A DNA stretch of 14,442 nucleotides from Planctomycetota bacterium (GCA_014237955.1 JABABY010000028.1:1-14442); one strand, 5' to 3'; shown: positions 5,428-12,766, counted from the first letter of the stretch. The notes: a model not told the origin generated them from the sequence alone. Numbers and translations: made by a program.

Positions 5428-6126
5428 ATGGGACAAAAAGTAAATCCGACTGGTTTTCGCGCGGGCATTATGGAGGGCTGGAAAAGCCGCTGGTATGCCC
5501 CGAAGAAAGAGTTTGCAAGCCTGCTGGTCGAGGACAAGAAAATCCGTGGCTTTGTCAAGAAAAAATGCCGTTATGCCGGCGTCTCGAAAGTAGAAATTGA
5601 GCGTACCCGCGATGAAGTCAAGGTGATCCTTTACGCTTCTCGACCGGGAATTATTATTGGGCGCAAGGGCCAGGAAGTTGAGCGACTGCAAGGTGAATTG
5701 CAGGATCTTGTGGGGCGACGGATTAACCTCAAGGTCGAAGAGATCTCACGACCTGAGATATACGCACAGTTGGTTGCCGAAGATGTTGCCGAACAATTGC
5801 AAAAGCGCGCTGGTTTTCGCAGAACGATGAAACGGGCAATGGAAGCGACTATGGAGGCTGGGGCAAAGGGTATTAAAATTCAATTAGCTGGGCGTCTTGG
5901 TGGCGCTGAAATGGCTCGCCGTGAAAAACAGATTTCCGGATCGATTCCGCTATCGACCCTGCGAGCAAAAATTGATTACGGATTTACTGAAGCAAAAACT
6001 GCTCAGGGACACATTGGTATCCAGGTTTGGATCAACCAAGGCATGTATCACGAGGAAAAGACTGATGGCGCAGATGCCGAAACGGGTCAAGCACCGAAAA
6101 GTCCAAAAAGGTCGTATAAAAGGTAG
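5428..6126 (+). CDS. rpsC: Small-subunit ribosomal protein S3 (uS3)
   Basis: A 232-residue protein starting MGQKVNPTGFRAGI. A KH domain carries GIIIGRKG (74-81), and the C-terminal domain has KGIKIQLAGRLGGAEMARRE and GHIGIQVWINQG. S3 lies at the mRNA entry site of the 30S subunit. GGAA lies 6 nt upstream of the ATG. The last 20 codons and the stop, a basic and Pro-rich tail ending PKSPKRSYKR, overlap the first 62 nt of rplP, which is read in the +1 frame. Such a long overlap between two universal ribosomal genes is unusual; the overlap doubles as coding sequence for both tails. Confidence 0.97.
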   Translation: MGQKVNPTGFRAGIMEGWKSRWYAPKKEFASLLVEDKKIRGFVKKKCRYAGVSKVEIERTRDEVKVILYASRPGIIIGRKGQEVERLQGELQDLVGRRINLKVEEISRPEIYAQLVAEDVAEQLQKRAGFRRTMKRAMEATMEAGAKGIKIQLAGRLGGAEMARREKQISGSIPLSTLRAKIDYGFTEAKTAQGHIGIQVWINQGMYHEEKTDGADAETGQAPKSPKRSYKR

Positions 6127-6481
6127 TGCCACACGCGGCAATCGGGTTGCCTTTGGCGATTATGGATTGCAGGCATCCGAGGGCGGGTGGATTAGTGCTG
6201 CGACGATTGAGGCCGGCCGTATTGCCGCCCAGCAATATTTGCGCGGTGAAGGAAGATTGTACATCCGGATGTTCCCCCACAAACCAATTACTTCAATTCC
6301 CTTAGAAACACGAATGGGTAAGGGCAAGGGAGAGCCGTCCTATTGGGCGGCTGTCATAAAACCCGGAAGCGTGCTTTATGAAATTTCGGGGACAACGGAA
6401 GATGTCGCAAAGATGTGTTTTGCTCGTCTTGCCCACAAAATGCCGATGCGTGTGCGGTTCATTAAGCGGAGGACTGCATGA
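6065..6481 (+). CDS. rplP: Large-subunit ribosomal protein L16 (uL16)
   Basis: A 138-residue protein starting MAQMPKRVKHRKVQKGR, as expected for L16. FGDYGLQASEGGWISAATIE (30-49), YIRMFPHKPIT (66-76) and RMGKGKGEPSYWAAVIKPG (83-101) are conserved. Arg83 corresponds to the E. coli Arg81 that is hydroxylated in some bacteria. L16 contacts A-site tRNA and the 5S rRNA region. I chose ATG 6065 because GAGG (6052-6055) sits 9 nt upstream; ATG 6074 is 18 nt away. The frame is open back to 5897 but only as an overlap with rpsC. The start lies 62 nt inside rpsC; the stop overlaps the rpmC start. Confidence 0.96.
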   Translation: MAQMPKRVKHRKVQKGRIKGSATRGNRVAFGDYGLQASEGGWISAATIEAGRIAAQQYLRGEGRLYIRMFPHKPITSIPLETRMGKGKGEPSYWAAVIKPGSVLYEISGTTEDVAKMCFARLAHKMPMRVRFIKRRTA

Positions 6482-6690
6482 TGAGGGCTACTGAATTGCG
6501 AGAAATGAGTGACGAACAACTCGGTCTCACCTTAAAGGAGACGTGTGAGAATTTTTTTCGCCTGCGTATTCAGGCACAAACGGAACGTCTCGACGCACCA
6601 TCCGAGTTACGAAAAAGTCGGCGATTAATCGCCCGGATTAAAACAGTACAACGTGAGCGTGAACTGAAAGCTGCAACAAGCGGCACATAA
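6478..6690 (+). CDS. rpmC: Large-subunit ribosomal protein L29 (uL29)
   Basis: A 70-residue, mostly helical, charged protein starting MMRATELREMSDEQLGLTLK. ELREMSDEQL, ENFFRLRIQA and LRKSRRLIARIKTVQRER are typical L29 blocks. L29 is at the tunnel exit beside L23. Two ATG codons stand in a row. The first overlaps the rplP stop as ATGA (GGAGG 5 nt upstream); the second, at 6481, has a more usual 8-nt spacing. Either gives essentially the same protein. Confidence 0.95.
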   Translation: MMRATELREMSDEQLGLTLKETCENFFRLRIQAQTERLDAPSELRKSRRLIARIKTVQRERELKAATSGT

Positions 6691-6715
6691 TCGCAACAAT
6701 ACGGCGGAATCAACC

Positions 6716-7015
6716 ATGCCTAAAAAAGTGGCTATCGGAGTCGTCACTCGTGACAGTGCAACCAAGACGCGACGTGTAGAACTCCCGCGGCTTATTAAGC
6801 ACCCCAAGTACAAAAAATACCTGCGACGACGCACTATCTGCCATGTTCACGATGAAAATGAAGAATCGAAGATGGGCGATACCGTCGAAATCATTGAGGC
6901 TCGCCCTCAATCTAAAACCAAACGATGGCAACTTGTGCGGGTCGTTGCGAAAAGCACTGCCGTCGATTTGGCGGCAATGAAAGCGGCCAAAGAGACCGAT
7001 GGTGCGGAAGACTGA
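6716..7015 (+). CDS. rpsQ: Small-subunit ribosomal protein S17 (uS17)
   Basis: A 99-residue protein with the S17 OB-fold signature: VAIGVVTRDSATKTRRVELP, KHPKYKKYLRRRTICHVHDE, MGDTVEIIEARPQSKTKRW and QLVRVVAK. S17 is a primary 16S rRNA binder. The family average is about 85 residues; the extra is a short Ala/Lys/Asp-rich tail after VVAKST. A GGCGGA-like site lies 8 nt or so upstream. A 117-nt spacer follows. Confidence 0.96.
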   Translation: MPKKVAIGVVTRDSATKTRRVELPRLIKHPKYKKYLRRRTICHVHDENEESKMGDTVEIIEARPQSKTKRWQLVRVVAKSTAVDLAAMKAAKETDGAED

Positions 7016-7132
7016 AACTAGATGAAAATGAAGTGGAATTGTCACAAAAGAAATTCTCGTAAATAGATTATTGCGGTAAAGCGGCCGATTCGTTGGCAGC
7101 TGCCGAAATGTGGATGAATACCGGGTGTCCGT
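7016..7132 (+). other. rpsQ-rplN spacer with a 10-bp palindrome
   Basis: A 117-nt non-coding spacer that divides the S10-like and spc-like halves. It contains the perfect palindrome GGCAGCTGCC (7095-7104), which could act as a DNA dyad or a weak hairpin together with CGGC (7082-7085)/GCCG (7102-7105). I see no credible promoter or T-run terminator. Confidence 0.4.
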
Positions 7133-7501
7133 ATGATTCAAATGGAAACCAGACTCAACGTTGCCGACAACACAGGCGCGAAAGAAGTCATGTGTATCAA
7201 GGTGCTGGGAGGCACCAAGCGGCGCACGGCTGGCCTTGGTGACATCATCGTTTGCAGCGTTAAGTCCGTTATTCCCGGAAGTGACGTCAAGAAAAAAACC
7301 GTCGTTCGGGCCGTGATTGTACGATGCAAATCACCGACACGACGTGAGGACGGAAGCTACGTGCGATTTGACAGTAATGCAGTGGTCATTCTTGATGCAG
7401 AGCGAAATCCACGAGGCACACGCATTTTTGGTGCAGTCGCTCGTGAATTGCGAGAGCGTCGCTTCATGAAAATCATAAGCCTCGCAAGTGAGGTGGTGTA
7501 A
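7133..7501 (+). CDS. rplN: Large-subunit ribosomal protein L14 (uL14)
   Basis: A 122-residue protein, the exact usual L14 length. MIQMETRLNVADNTGAKEVM, VKKKTVVRAVIVRCKSPTRR and GTRIFGAVARELRERRFMKI are diagnostic. L14 forms an intersubunit bridge with 16S rRNA and is the docking site of the silencing factor RsfS. No good Shine-Dalgarno sequence precedes the ATG. Its TAA stop shares one base with the rplX ATG (TAATG), so the two are translationally coupled. Confidence 0.98.
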   Translation: MIQMETRLNVADNTGAKEVMCIKVLGGTKRRTAGLGDIIVCSVKSVIPGSDVKKKTVVRAVIVRCKSPTRREDGSYVRFDSNAVVILDAERNPRGTRIFGAVARELRERRFMKIISLASEVV

Positions 7502-7902
7502 TGCATATTCGACTTGATGACAACGTGGAAGTCATGGCTGGTGCCGACAAAGGTACCCGTGGACGCGTTCTAAAAATCCTTAAGCATAAACACCGTGTTG
7601 TGGTTGAGGGAATCAATCGCGTTCGAAAGCATGTCCAGAAGAGTCAAAAGAATCCGCAAGGTGGGCAATTATCCAAAGAGATGCCTGTGGATGTGTCGAA
7701 CCTGATGTTTGTTTGTCCCCACACATCGCAGCCGACGCGCATTGGTTATTATTTTGACCAGCAGGGTGCAAAACACCGCTATTCGCGGCGCCAGGCGAGG
7801 GAACTCGTAGCGAAAGGCATGGACCCTGCAGAAGCAAAAACTCAAGCCGTTATCGATGAAGTCTCTCCACCCAAAAAAAGCTACGCCGGGGGTGCAACGT
7901 AA
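7501..7902 (+). CDS. rplX: Large-subunit ribosomal protein L24 (uL24) with C-terminal extension
   Basis: A KOW domain occupies residues 8-35 (VEVMAGADKGTRGRVLKILK), followed by VVVEGINRVRKHV and NPQGG. The PTRIGYYFD strand matches the L24 core. L24 initiates 50S assembly and sits near the tunnel exit. The usual length is about 100-110; this protein is 133. The extra lies after the core as a charged helical segment (RYSRRQARELVAKGMDPAEA) and a short Pro/Lys/Gly tail. GAGG at 7489-7492 (within GAGGTGG) lies 8 nt before the ATG and inside the rplN 3' end. A GC-rich inverted repeat surrounds the stop codon. Confidence 0.95.
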   Translation: MHIRLDDNVEVMAGADKGTRGRVLKILKHKHRVVVEGINRVRKHVQKSQKNPQGGQLSKEMPVDVSNLMFVCPHTSQPTRIGYYFDQQGAKHRYSRRQARELVAKGMDPAEAKTQAVIDEVSPPKKSYAGGAT

Positions 7903-7916
7903 GCAACGCCCCGGCG
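7884..7916 (+). promoter_or_regulatory. GC-rich hairpin enclosing the rplX stop codon
   Basis: CGCCGGGG (7884-7891) and CCCCGGCG (7909-7916) are perfect inverted repeats, 8 bp and all G-C. A further TGC/GCA pair (7893-7895/7903-7905) lies inside. The rplX stop TAA (7900-7902) sits in the apical loop. AT-rich sequence follows, but there is no long T run, so it is not a standard terminator. It is the most stable-looking stem in the cluster and lies 43 nt before rplE. In E. coli, S8 represses the spc operon at the rplE start; nothing here shows an S8 site. Confidence 0.55.
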
Positions 7917-7959
7917 GACATTTAAATATTCCAGCAATGAATACCATTCTGCCAATCTC

Positions 7960-8526
7960 ATGAAACCACGACTTTTAGAAAAATTTAATCAGGAGATTCT
8001 TCCTTCCCTTGCCGAAAAGCTGGGACGGAAAAATCGACTATCGCTGCCACGACTTGAAAAAATCGTTCTTAGCATGGGTGTCGGCAGTGCCGTCAGCGAA
8101 AAAAAGCATCTCGATATGGCAATTTCCGCGCTCACAGAAATCTCGGCCCAAAAGCCAGTTATCCGACTGGCAACCAAGAGTGTGGCTGGATTTCGACTTC
8201 GCGAAGGATCACCTGTCGGCTGCATGGTTACACTGCGTGGCGCAAGGATGTATGAATTTTTAGATCGTCTTATTTCTCTGGCCCTTCCGCGGGTTCGAGA
8301 CTTCCGCGGACTCAAACCCAAAGCATTTGATGGGCAAGGAAACTACAGCCTCGGGCTCTCGGAGCAGTTGGTATTTCCTGAACTCAATCCGGACAAGTAC
8401 ACACACGTCCAGGGCATGAATATTACGCTTGTGACCTCAACGAGCAGCAACGAAGAAGCCCGAACACTGCTGGTAGGCCTGGGACTGCCTTTACGTCAGG
8501 AAGGGGAAGCGGCAATAGCTACGTAG
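7960..8526 (+). CDS. rplE: Large-subunit ribosomal protein L5 (uL5)
   Basis: A 188-residue protein, close to the usual 179. LPRLEKIVLSMGVG (29-42), TEISAQKPVIRLATKSVAGF and FRLREGSPVGCMVTLRG match the RNA-binding region; LPRVRDFRGL and NYSLGLSEQLVFPEL complete the pattern. L5 binds 5S rRNA and contacts the P-site tRNA and S13. No Shine-Dalgarno sequence is visible before ATG 7960, and no other Met fits the family's N terminus better. Confidence 0.97.
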   Translation: MKPRLLEKFNQEILPSLAEKLGRKNRLSLPRLEKIVLSMGVGSAVSEKKHLDMAISALTEISAQKPVIRLATKSVAGFRLREGSPVGCMVTLRGARMYEFLDRLISLALPRVRDFRGLKPKAFDGQGNYSLGLSEQLVFPELNPDKYTHVQGMNITLVTSTSSNEEARTLLVGLGLPLRQEGEAAIAT

Positions 8527-8608
8527 CGTTTGCCACAAATGATTAAGTCGCGCAAGGTTCATTTTTAGAATTAACAAACAACCGAGAAATACAAAAGTAA
8601 AAGTCGCT

Positions 8609-8794
8609 ATGGCAAGCAAATCAAAAATCGCTAAAGCGCTGAGAACCCCTAAATTTTCTTCTCGTATCGAGAGGCGATGCAAATTGTGCGGTCGGCCACG
8701 TGCCGTATACCGTAAGTTTGGCATTTGCCGGATCTGTTTTCGCAATCTGGCAGATGAGGGTGTGATTCCAGGCGTCAAGAAAGCAAGTTGGTAA
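8609..8794 (+). CDS. rpsN: Small-subunit ribosomal protein S14, zinc-ribbon (type Z) form
   Basis: A 61-residue protein with four cysteines in a CxxC-x12-CxxC ribbon (Cys24, 27, 40, 43) and the conserved C-terminal IPGVKKASW. This is the short zinc-binding S14 variant rather than the roughly 100-residue zinc-free form, so the ribosome depends on zinc unless a second, zinc-free copy exists elsewhere. It sits in the 30S head beside S3 and S10. There is no clear ribosome-binding site; rpsH follows after 18 nt. Confidence 0.97.
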   Translation: MASKSKIAKALRTPKFSSRIERRCKLCGRPRAVYRKFGICRICFRNLADEGVIPGVKKASW

Positions 8795-8812
8795 ACCGGA
8801 GAATGTACTGCG

Positions 8813-9208
8813 ATGATGACTGACCCGATCGCTGATATGTTGACCCGTATTCGTAATGCTGTACGGATCGAGCGACCTCATGTCGAAGTTCCCACGTCCA
8901 AGGTAAAACGCGGCATGGCAGAAGTGCTTAAACGCGAGGGATACATCTGGGACTGGAACGAATCGACGGAAACAAAGTTTCCTGCAATTCGACTCGATCT
9001 CAAATATGGCCCCAACGGCGAGCGTGTCATTCGACACATCAAACGGATCAGCAAACCGGGGCGGAGAATTTACAACGGAGCGAATAATTTGCGGCCAATT
9101 CTCAATGGACTTGGAATCTCCATCGTCAGCACAAGCCGGGGTGTCATTTCCGATCGTGAAGCGCGGCAGCGGAACCTTGGCGGAGAGGTTCTTTGTGAAG
9201 TTTGGTAG
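8813..9208 (+). CDS. rpsH: Small-subunit ribosomal protein S8 (uS8)
   Basis: A 131-residue protein, normal for S8, starting MMTDPIADMLTRIRNAVRIE. HVEVPTSKVKRGMAEVLKRE, RISKPGRRIY and the C-terminal GLGISIVSTSRGVISDREAR and GGEVLCEVW are conserved. S8 binds helix 21 of 16S rRNA and in E. coli autoregulates the spc operon by binding its mRNA. GGAG lies 11 nt before the first of two adjacent ATG codons. Confidence 0.97.
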   Translation: MMTDPIADMLTRIRNAVRIERPHVEVPTSKVKRGMAEVLKREGYIWDWNESTETKFPAIRLDLKYGPNGERVIRHIKRISKPGRRIYNGANNLRPILNGLGISIVSTSRGVISDREARQRNLGGEVLCEVW

Positions 9209-9286
9209 CCTACACATATTCAAATAAATACACCCTATATATAGCTTTTGGATTTTTGAAGAATCGGCGGACAGGAATAAAAGATC

Positions 9287-9829
9287 ATGTCGCGAATTGG
9301 TAACCAACCGATTGTTATTCCGAGCGGCGTTAATGTGTCGATCGATGGCAGTCTGATTTCTGTCGAGGGACCGCTGGGTAAGCTCAGCTATTCCCATCGA
9401 CCGGAGATTACGGCTGTAATCGACGATGGCAAACAAATCCTGATCGAGCGGTCCAACGACAATAAAGAATCGCGAGCGTACCACGGCCTGACCCGAGCAC
9501 TCGTGCAAAATATGGTGGAAGGAGTCACCAAAGGCTACGAAAAGAAATTGGAAATCGTTGGCGTCGGTTATCTGGCGGCAATTCAAGATCAAACGTTGCA
9601 GTTGCGCGTCGGTTTTGCCAACGAGGTCCACAAGGCAATTCCACAAGGGTTGGATGTGAGTTGCCCCGACCAGACTCACGTACACATTAAAGGCGCTGAC
9701 AAACAAAAAGTTGGACAGTTTGCTGCAGAGGTACGGGCAGTCCGCAAACCTGAGCCTTACAAGGGCAAAGGCATCCGTTACGTAGGTGAATATGTCCGCC
9801 GTAAAGCGGGTAAGGCTGTGGGAGCCTAA
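9287..9829 (+). CDS. rplF: Large-subunit ribosomal protein L6 (uL6)
   Basis: A 180-residue protein with the duplicated L6 fold. It starts MSRIGNQPIVIPSGV; the first domain has VEGPLGKLSY, and the second ends in the signature PEPYKGKGIRYVGEYVRRKA. YHGLTRALVQNMVEGVTKGY is also typical. L6 binds near the sarcin-ricin loop and factor-binding centre. AGGA lies 10 nt or so upstream. The 78-nt spacer before it is AT-rich and contains the palindrome CTATATATAG (9235-9244). Confidence 0.98.
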   Translation: MSRIGNQPIVIPSGVNVSIDGSLISVEGPLGKLSYSHRPEITAVIDDGKQILIERSNDNKESRAYHGLTRALVQNMVEGVTKGYEKKLEIVGVGYLAAIQDQTLQLRVGFANEVHKAIPQGLDVSCPDQTHVHIKGADKQKVGQFAAEVRAVRKPEPYKGKGIRYVGEYVRRKAGKAVGA

Positions 9830-9872
9830 CGAAAGCTCATCCATTCGTACAACGAGAATTGGTTTTGAAGCT

Positions 9873-10241
9873 ATGAATCATGAAAAAGCAATAAGACGGC
9901 AACGGGAGCGAAGGCGGTTTCGTGTCCGCAAACGGGTGCAGGGAACAGCCTCGCAACCCCGGCTGGCGGTTTTTCGAAGCCATCGCCACATTTATGCCCA
10001 GTTGATTGACGATACGAGTGGAAAAACATTAGCATCTGCCAGTACTGTCGAAGCGGAACTGGACAAACAGGTTGCGTATGGAGGAAATATTGACGCTGCT
10101 ACTTCGGTCGGCAAGGCCATCGCGGAACGAGGGCAGAAGGCAGGAATCAAGGCGTGTGCCTTTGACCGTGGTCCCTGCAAGTTCCACGGCCGGGTTGCCG
10201 CATTGGCAGAAGCAGCCCGCGAGGCAGGTCTTGAATTTTGA
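9873..10241 (+). CDS. rplR: Large-subunit ribosomal protein L18 (uL18)
   Basis: A 122-residue protein, usual for L18. PRLAVFRSHRHIYAQLIDD, TLASASTVE, VGKAIAERGQKAGI and the C-terminal FHGRVAALAEAAREAGLEF are diagnostic. L18 binds 5S rRNA with L5. I chose ATG 9873 (MNHEKAIRRQRERRR), which gives the normal basic N terminus. The frame is open back to 9786, but that would overlap rplF and add 29 unrelated residues. The ribosome-binding site is weak (GAAG). Confidence 0.95.
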   Translation: MNHEKAIRRQRERRRFRVRKRVQGTASQPRLAVFRSHRHIYAQLIDDTSGKTLASASTVEAELDKQVAYGGNIDAATSVGKAIAERGQKAGIKACAFDRGPCKFHGRVAALAEAAREAGLEF

Positions 10242-10277
10242 ACGAGGAAATCATTAGTTTTCAGGAGTAGCCCAACC

Positions 10278-10778
10278 GTGGCAAGAACTGCAGAAAAAGA
10301 ATCCAAAACGACCGGCGAATTGATTGATAAGGTCGTCAAAATTAAGAGGTGTGCGGCTGTCGTCAAGGGAGGACGTCGCTTCAGCTTTGCGGCCATGGTT
10401 GTTGTCGGCAACGGCAATGGGCGTGTCGGCTGGGGGTATGGAAAAGCAAATGAAGTACCACCAGCGGTCGAAAAAGCAGTCAAGTGCGGCACCCGCAATC
10501 AAATGGATATTGAACTGGCGGATAGCACCATCCCGCATACCGTCAAGGGACAGTTTGGAGCCGCTAAGGTGATTCTGGTACCTGCCTCACCAGGAACCGG
10601 CGTCATTGCAGGCGCAGCGGTTCGCGCTGTCTGTGAAGCCGCGGGAATCCACGACATTCTGACTAAAAGTTTTGGATCCAATAATTCGGTTACATTGGTC
10701 AAGGCCACGATTGCGGCACTCGAGCAATTGCGGTCCCGTGGCGAAATTGAGCGACTACGAGGAGTTGCCCTGACATGA
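10278..10778 (+). CDS. rpsE: Small-subunit ribosomal protein S5 (uS5)
   Basis: A 166-residue protein of usual length. The N-terminal dsRNA-binding-like domain has VVKGGRRFSFAAMVVVGNGN and GRVGWGYGKANEVP; the C-terminal domain has AAKVILVPASPGTGVIAGAA, VRAVCEAAGI and FGSNNSVTLVKATIAAL. S5 lies at the mRNA entry channel and affects decoding accuracy. The start is GTG with AGGAG 10 nt upstream. The stop overlaps the rplO start as ATGA. The L30 gene that stands here in many bacteria is absent. Confidence 0.97.
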   Translation: MARTAEKESKTTGELIDKVVKIKRCAAVVKGGRRFSFAAMVVVGNGNGRVGWGYGKANEVPPAVEKAVKCGTRNQMDIELADSTIPHTVKGQFGAAKVILVPASPGTGVIAGAAVRAVCEAAGIHDILTKSFGSNNSVTLVKATIAALEQLRSRGEIERLRGVALT

Positions 10779-11275
10779 ATTTGCATGACGTCAATCGCGG
10801 TATCAAGAAATATAAGCAGCGACGAAGAATTGGTCGTGGCCCCGGTTCTGGCCATGGGAAAACCGCCGGTCGCGGACATAAGGGACAACATTCACGTGCC
10901 GGATTTTCCAGTCATGTGACGTTCCAAGGTGGTAGCATGCCGATGGTGCGCCGGATACCGAAACGCGGTTTCAACAACCGCTGGGAATCGGTTGTGGCCA
11001 TTATCAATGTTGGCGATTTACAAAATGCTTTCTCCAGTGGCGACAAGGTAACGCCGGACACTGTACGAAAGAAACGTCTTATCGGACCACACTTTGACCA
11101 ATTCAAGGTCCTTGGAAATGGCGAATTGAAGAAAAAGCTAAACGTATCTGCACATCGATTCAGCAAAAGTGCTGAGGAAAAAATTCAAAAGGCTGGTGGC
11201 ACGATAACACTCCTACCCGGGAAAAAACCTGTTGTGAAGAACAAAATGGGAAGTCGCAATACATCGAGTTCATGA
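10775..11275 (+). CDS. rplO: Large-subunit ribosomal protein L15 (uL15)
   Basis: A 166-residue protein. The glycine-rich N terminus reads RRRIGRGPGSGHGKTAGRGH (21-40) and KGQHSRAGFSS, then FQGGSMPMVRRIPKRGFNN (50-68). The C-terminal half (KVTPDTVRKKRL, VSAHRFSKSAEEKIQKAGG) fits the L15 core, and a short basic, Ser-rich tail follows. L15 is a late 50S assembly protein contacting 23S rRNA. It overlaps the rpsE stop by 4 nt, with GAGGAG inside rpsE as ribosome-binding site. A 95-nt spacer then leads to secY. Confidence 0.97.
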   Translation: MNLHDVNRGIKKYKQRRRIGRGPGSGHGKTAGRGHKGQHSRAGFSSHVTFQGGSMPMVRRIPKRGFNNRWESVVAIINVGDLQNAFSSGDKVTPDTVRKKRLIGPHFDQFKVLGNGELKKKLNVSAHRFSKSAEEKIQKAGGTITLLPGKKPVVKNKMGSRNTSSS

Positions 11276-11370
11276 CCGACCGCTCTTGCACATACGGGCC
11301 CGCTCTGGTGGCCGCTTGCTCGAGAGAGGACGACTAAGGCAACCGGAAACGATCAAGGACAGATCGCAAA

Positions 11371-12753
11371 ATGTTTGAAAAATTTCGCATCATCTTCACA
11401 ATACCCGAACTGCGGCAAAAGATTTTTCTGACGCTGCTGTTTTTGGCCATCTATCGCGTCGGCTGGCAAATCCCTTTGCCGGTTGTGAATCAGCAGGCGA
11501 TGACCGCTCATTTCGAAACGGGCGGTTTGGCCGATCTGGTCGCAGCAGTCTCTGTCTTTAGTGCCAGCCAATTAAATCAGGCCACTATTTTTGGCCTTGG
11601 GATTATGCCCTATATTTCGGCCTCGATTATCTTCCAGTTGCTCGGAAGTGTATGGAAACCCCTCGAAGAGCTGAAAAAAGAGGGTGAGAGTGGTCAAAAG
11701 AAAATCAATGAGTACACCCGCTACGCAACCGTGGTCCTCTGTCTGATCCAAAGTTATTTCTATCTCCGCTGGCTGATAAGCGCCTCGGCGAGTACTGCAA
11801 ATCCCGCAAGTCGACTCATCAATGAAACCGTCTGGGAATCAATGCAGTCTGGATTTCTTGCGAATTTCGGCTGGCAGTTTGCAGCCGTTTTGACCATGAC
11901 TGCAGGGACCGTGTTTCTCATGTGGTTGGGCGAACAAATTGATGAGTTCGGGATCGGCAACGGCATCAGCCTCTTGATCATGGCTGGTATTCTTGCCCGA
12001 ATGCCAGGCGCCGGATATCAATTGATCAAACAGTCGGATTTCCAACTGGGAGGCGCACCGGGCAACCTCGGTATTGAACATCTGATTGTGCTGGCAGTCA
12101 TGTTTGTTGCGGTGATATTTGGCGTTGTCTTTATCACACAGGGGCAAAGGCGGATTCCCACGCAGAGTGCAAAGCATGTACGTGGACGTCGTGTGTACGG
12201 CGGAACGCGTCAATATCTGCCTCTTCGCGTCAATCAAGCTGGTGTGATGCCCATTATTTTTGCCAGTAGTTTGTTGATGATTCCGATGATCCTGTTCAAT
12301 CAACTGGCAACGCGATTCCCAAACAGTGGAGTCCTCGGTGAATTGAAGGCAGTCTTTGAACGCGGCGATGGATTTACCTACAACCTGCTCTATGTCGCGA
12401 TGATCTACTTTTTCTGCTACTTCTGGACGGCGATTACCTTCAACCCAAAAGACATGGCTGAAAATTTGAAAAATTATGGAACGTTTATCCCAGGCTACCG
12501 CCCAGGCAAGCGGACCACCGATTATCTGGAAAAAGTCATGGTCAGGATTACATATGTCGGTGCGGGTTTTCTCGCACTGGTGGCTATCATCCCAACGATT
12601 ATCTCTGCTGCGATAAACGTTCCTCTGATGGTTGCCAGTTTTTATGGGGGAACCGGCTTATTAATCGCGGTTAGCGTTGCCTTTGACCTCGTGCAAAAAA
12701 TCGATAGTCATCTGGTGATGCGCAACTACAAAGGCCTCCTCGAGAGGTCTTGA
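11371..12753 (+). CDS. secY: Protein translocase channel subunit SecY
   Basis: A 460-residue polytopic membrane protein with about ten hydrophobic helices; the first is at about 17-37. The plug/TM2 region (ATIFGLGIMPYISASIIFQL, 71-90) and the signature GEQIDEFGIGNGISLLIMAG (187-206) identify it. The cytosolic loop with QGQRRIPTQSAK and LPLRVNQAGVMPIIFASSLL, and the NPKDMAENLKNYGTFIPGYR segment, are the SecA/ribosome-binding loops. SecY with SecE and SecG forms the channel for export and membrane insertion. AAGGA lies about 11 nt upstream of the ATG. Its position after rplO is the standard end of the spc cluster. Confidence 0.98.
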   Translation: MFEKFRIIFTIPELRQKIFLTLLFLAIYRVGWQIPLPVVNQQAMTAHFETGGLADLVAAVSVFSASQLNQATIFGLGIMPYISASIIFQLLGSVWKPLEELKKEGESGQKKINEYTRYATVVLCLIQSYFYLRWLISASASTANPASRLINETVWESMQSGFLANFGWQFAAVLTMTAGTVFLMWLGEQIDEFGIGNGISLLIMAGILARMPGAGYQLIKQSDFQLGGAPGNLGIEHLIVLAVMFVAVIFGVVFITQGQRRIPTQSAKHVRGRRVYGGTRQYLPLRVNQAGVMPIIFASSLLMIPMILFNQLATRFPNSGVLGELKAVFERGDGFTYNLLYVAMIYFFCYFWTAITFNPKDMAENLKNYGTFIPGYRPGKRTTDYLEKVMVRITYVGAGFLALVAIIPTIISAAINVPLMVASFYGGTGLLIAVSVAFDLVQKIDSHLVMRNYKGLLERS

Positions 12754-12766
12754 GCACCTTGGCGCC

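Noticed and set aside
5897..6064. Upstream extension of the L16 frame
   Set aside because: It lies wholly within rpsC coding sequence, and L16 homologues begin near MPKRVK.
9235..9244. Palindrome CTATATATAG before rplF as a promoter element
   Set aside because: No -35 partner at a suitable distance; AT-rich palindromes of this size are common by chance.
8621..9844. A 407-codon open frame on the minus strand
   Set aside because: It lies antisense to rpsN, rpsH and rplF, which are certain. Its translation is Arg/Ser/Phe/Cys-rich with no recognisable domain, typical of a shadow frame.
9786..9872. Upstream start extending L18 by 29 residues
   Set aside because: It would overlap rplF and adds sequence unlike L18; ATG 9873 gives the normal length.
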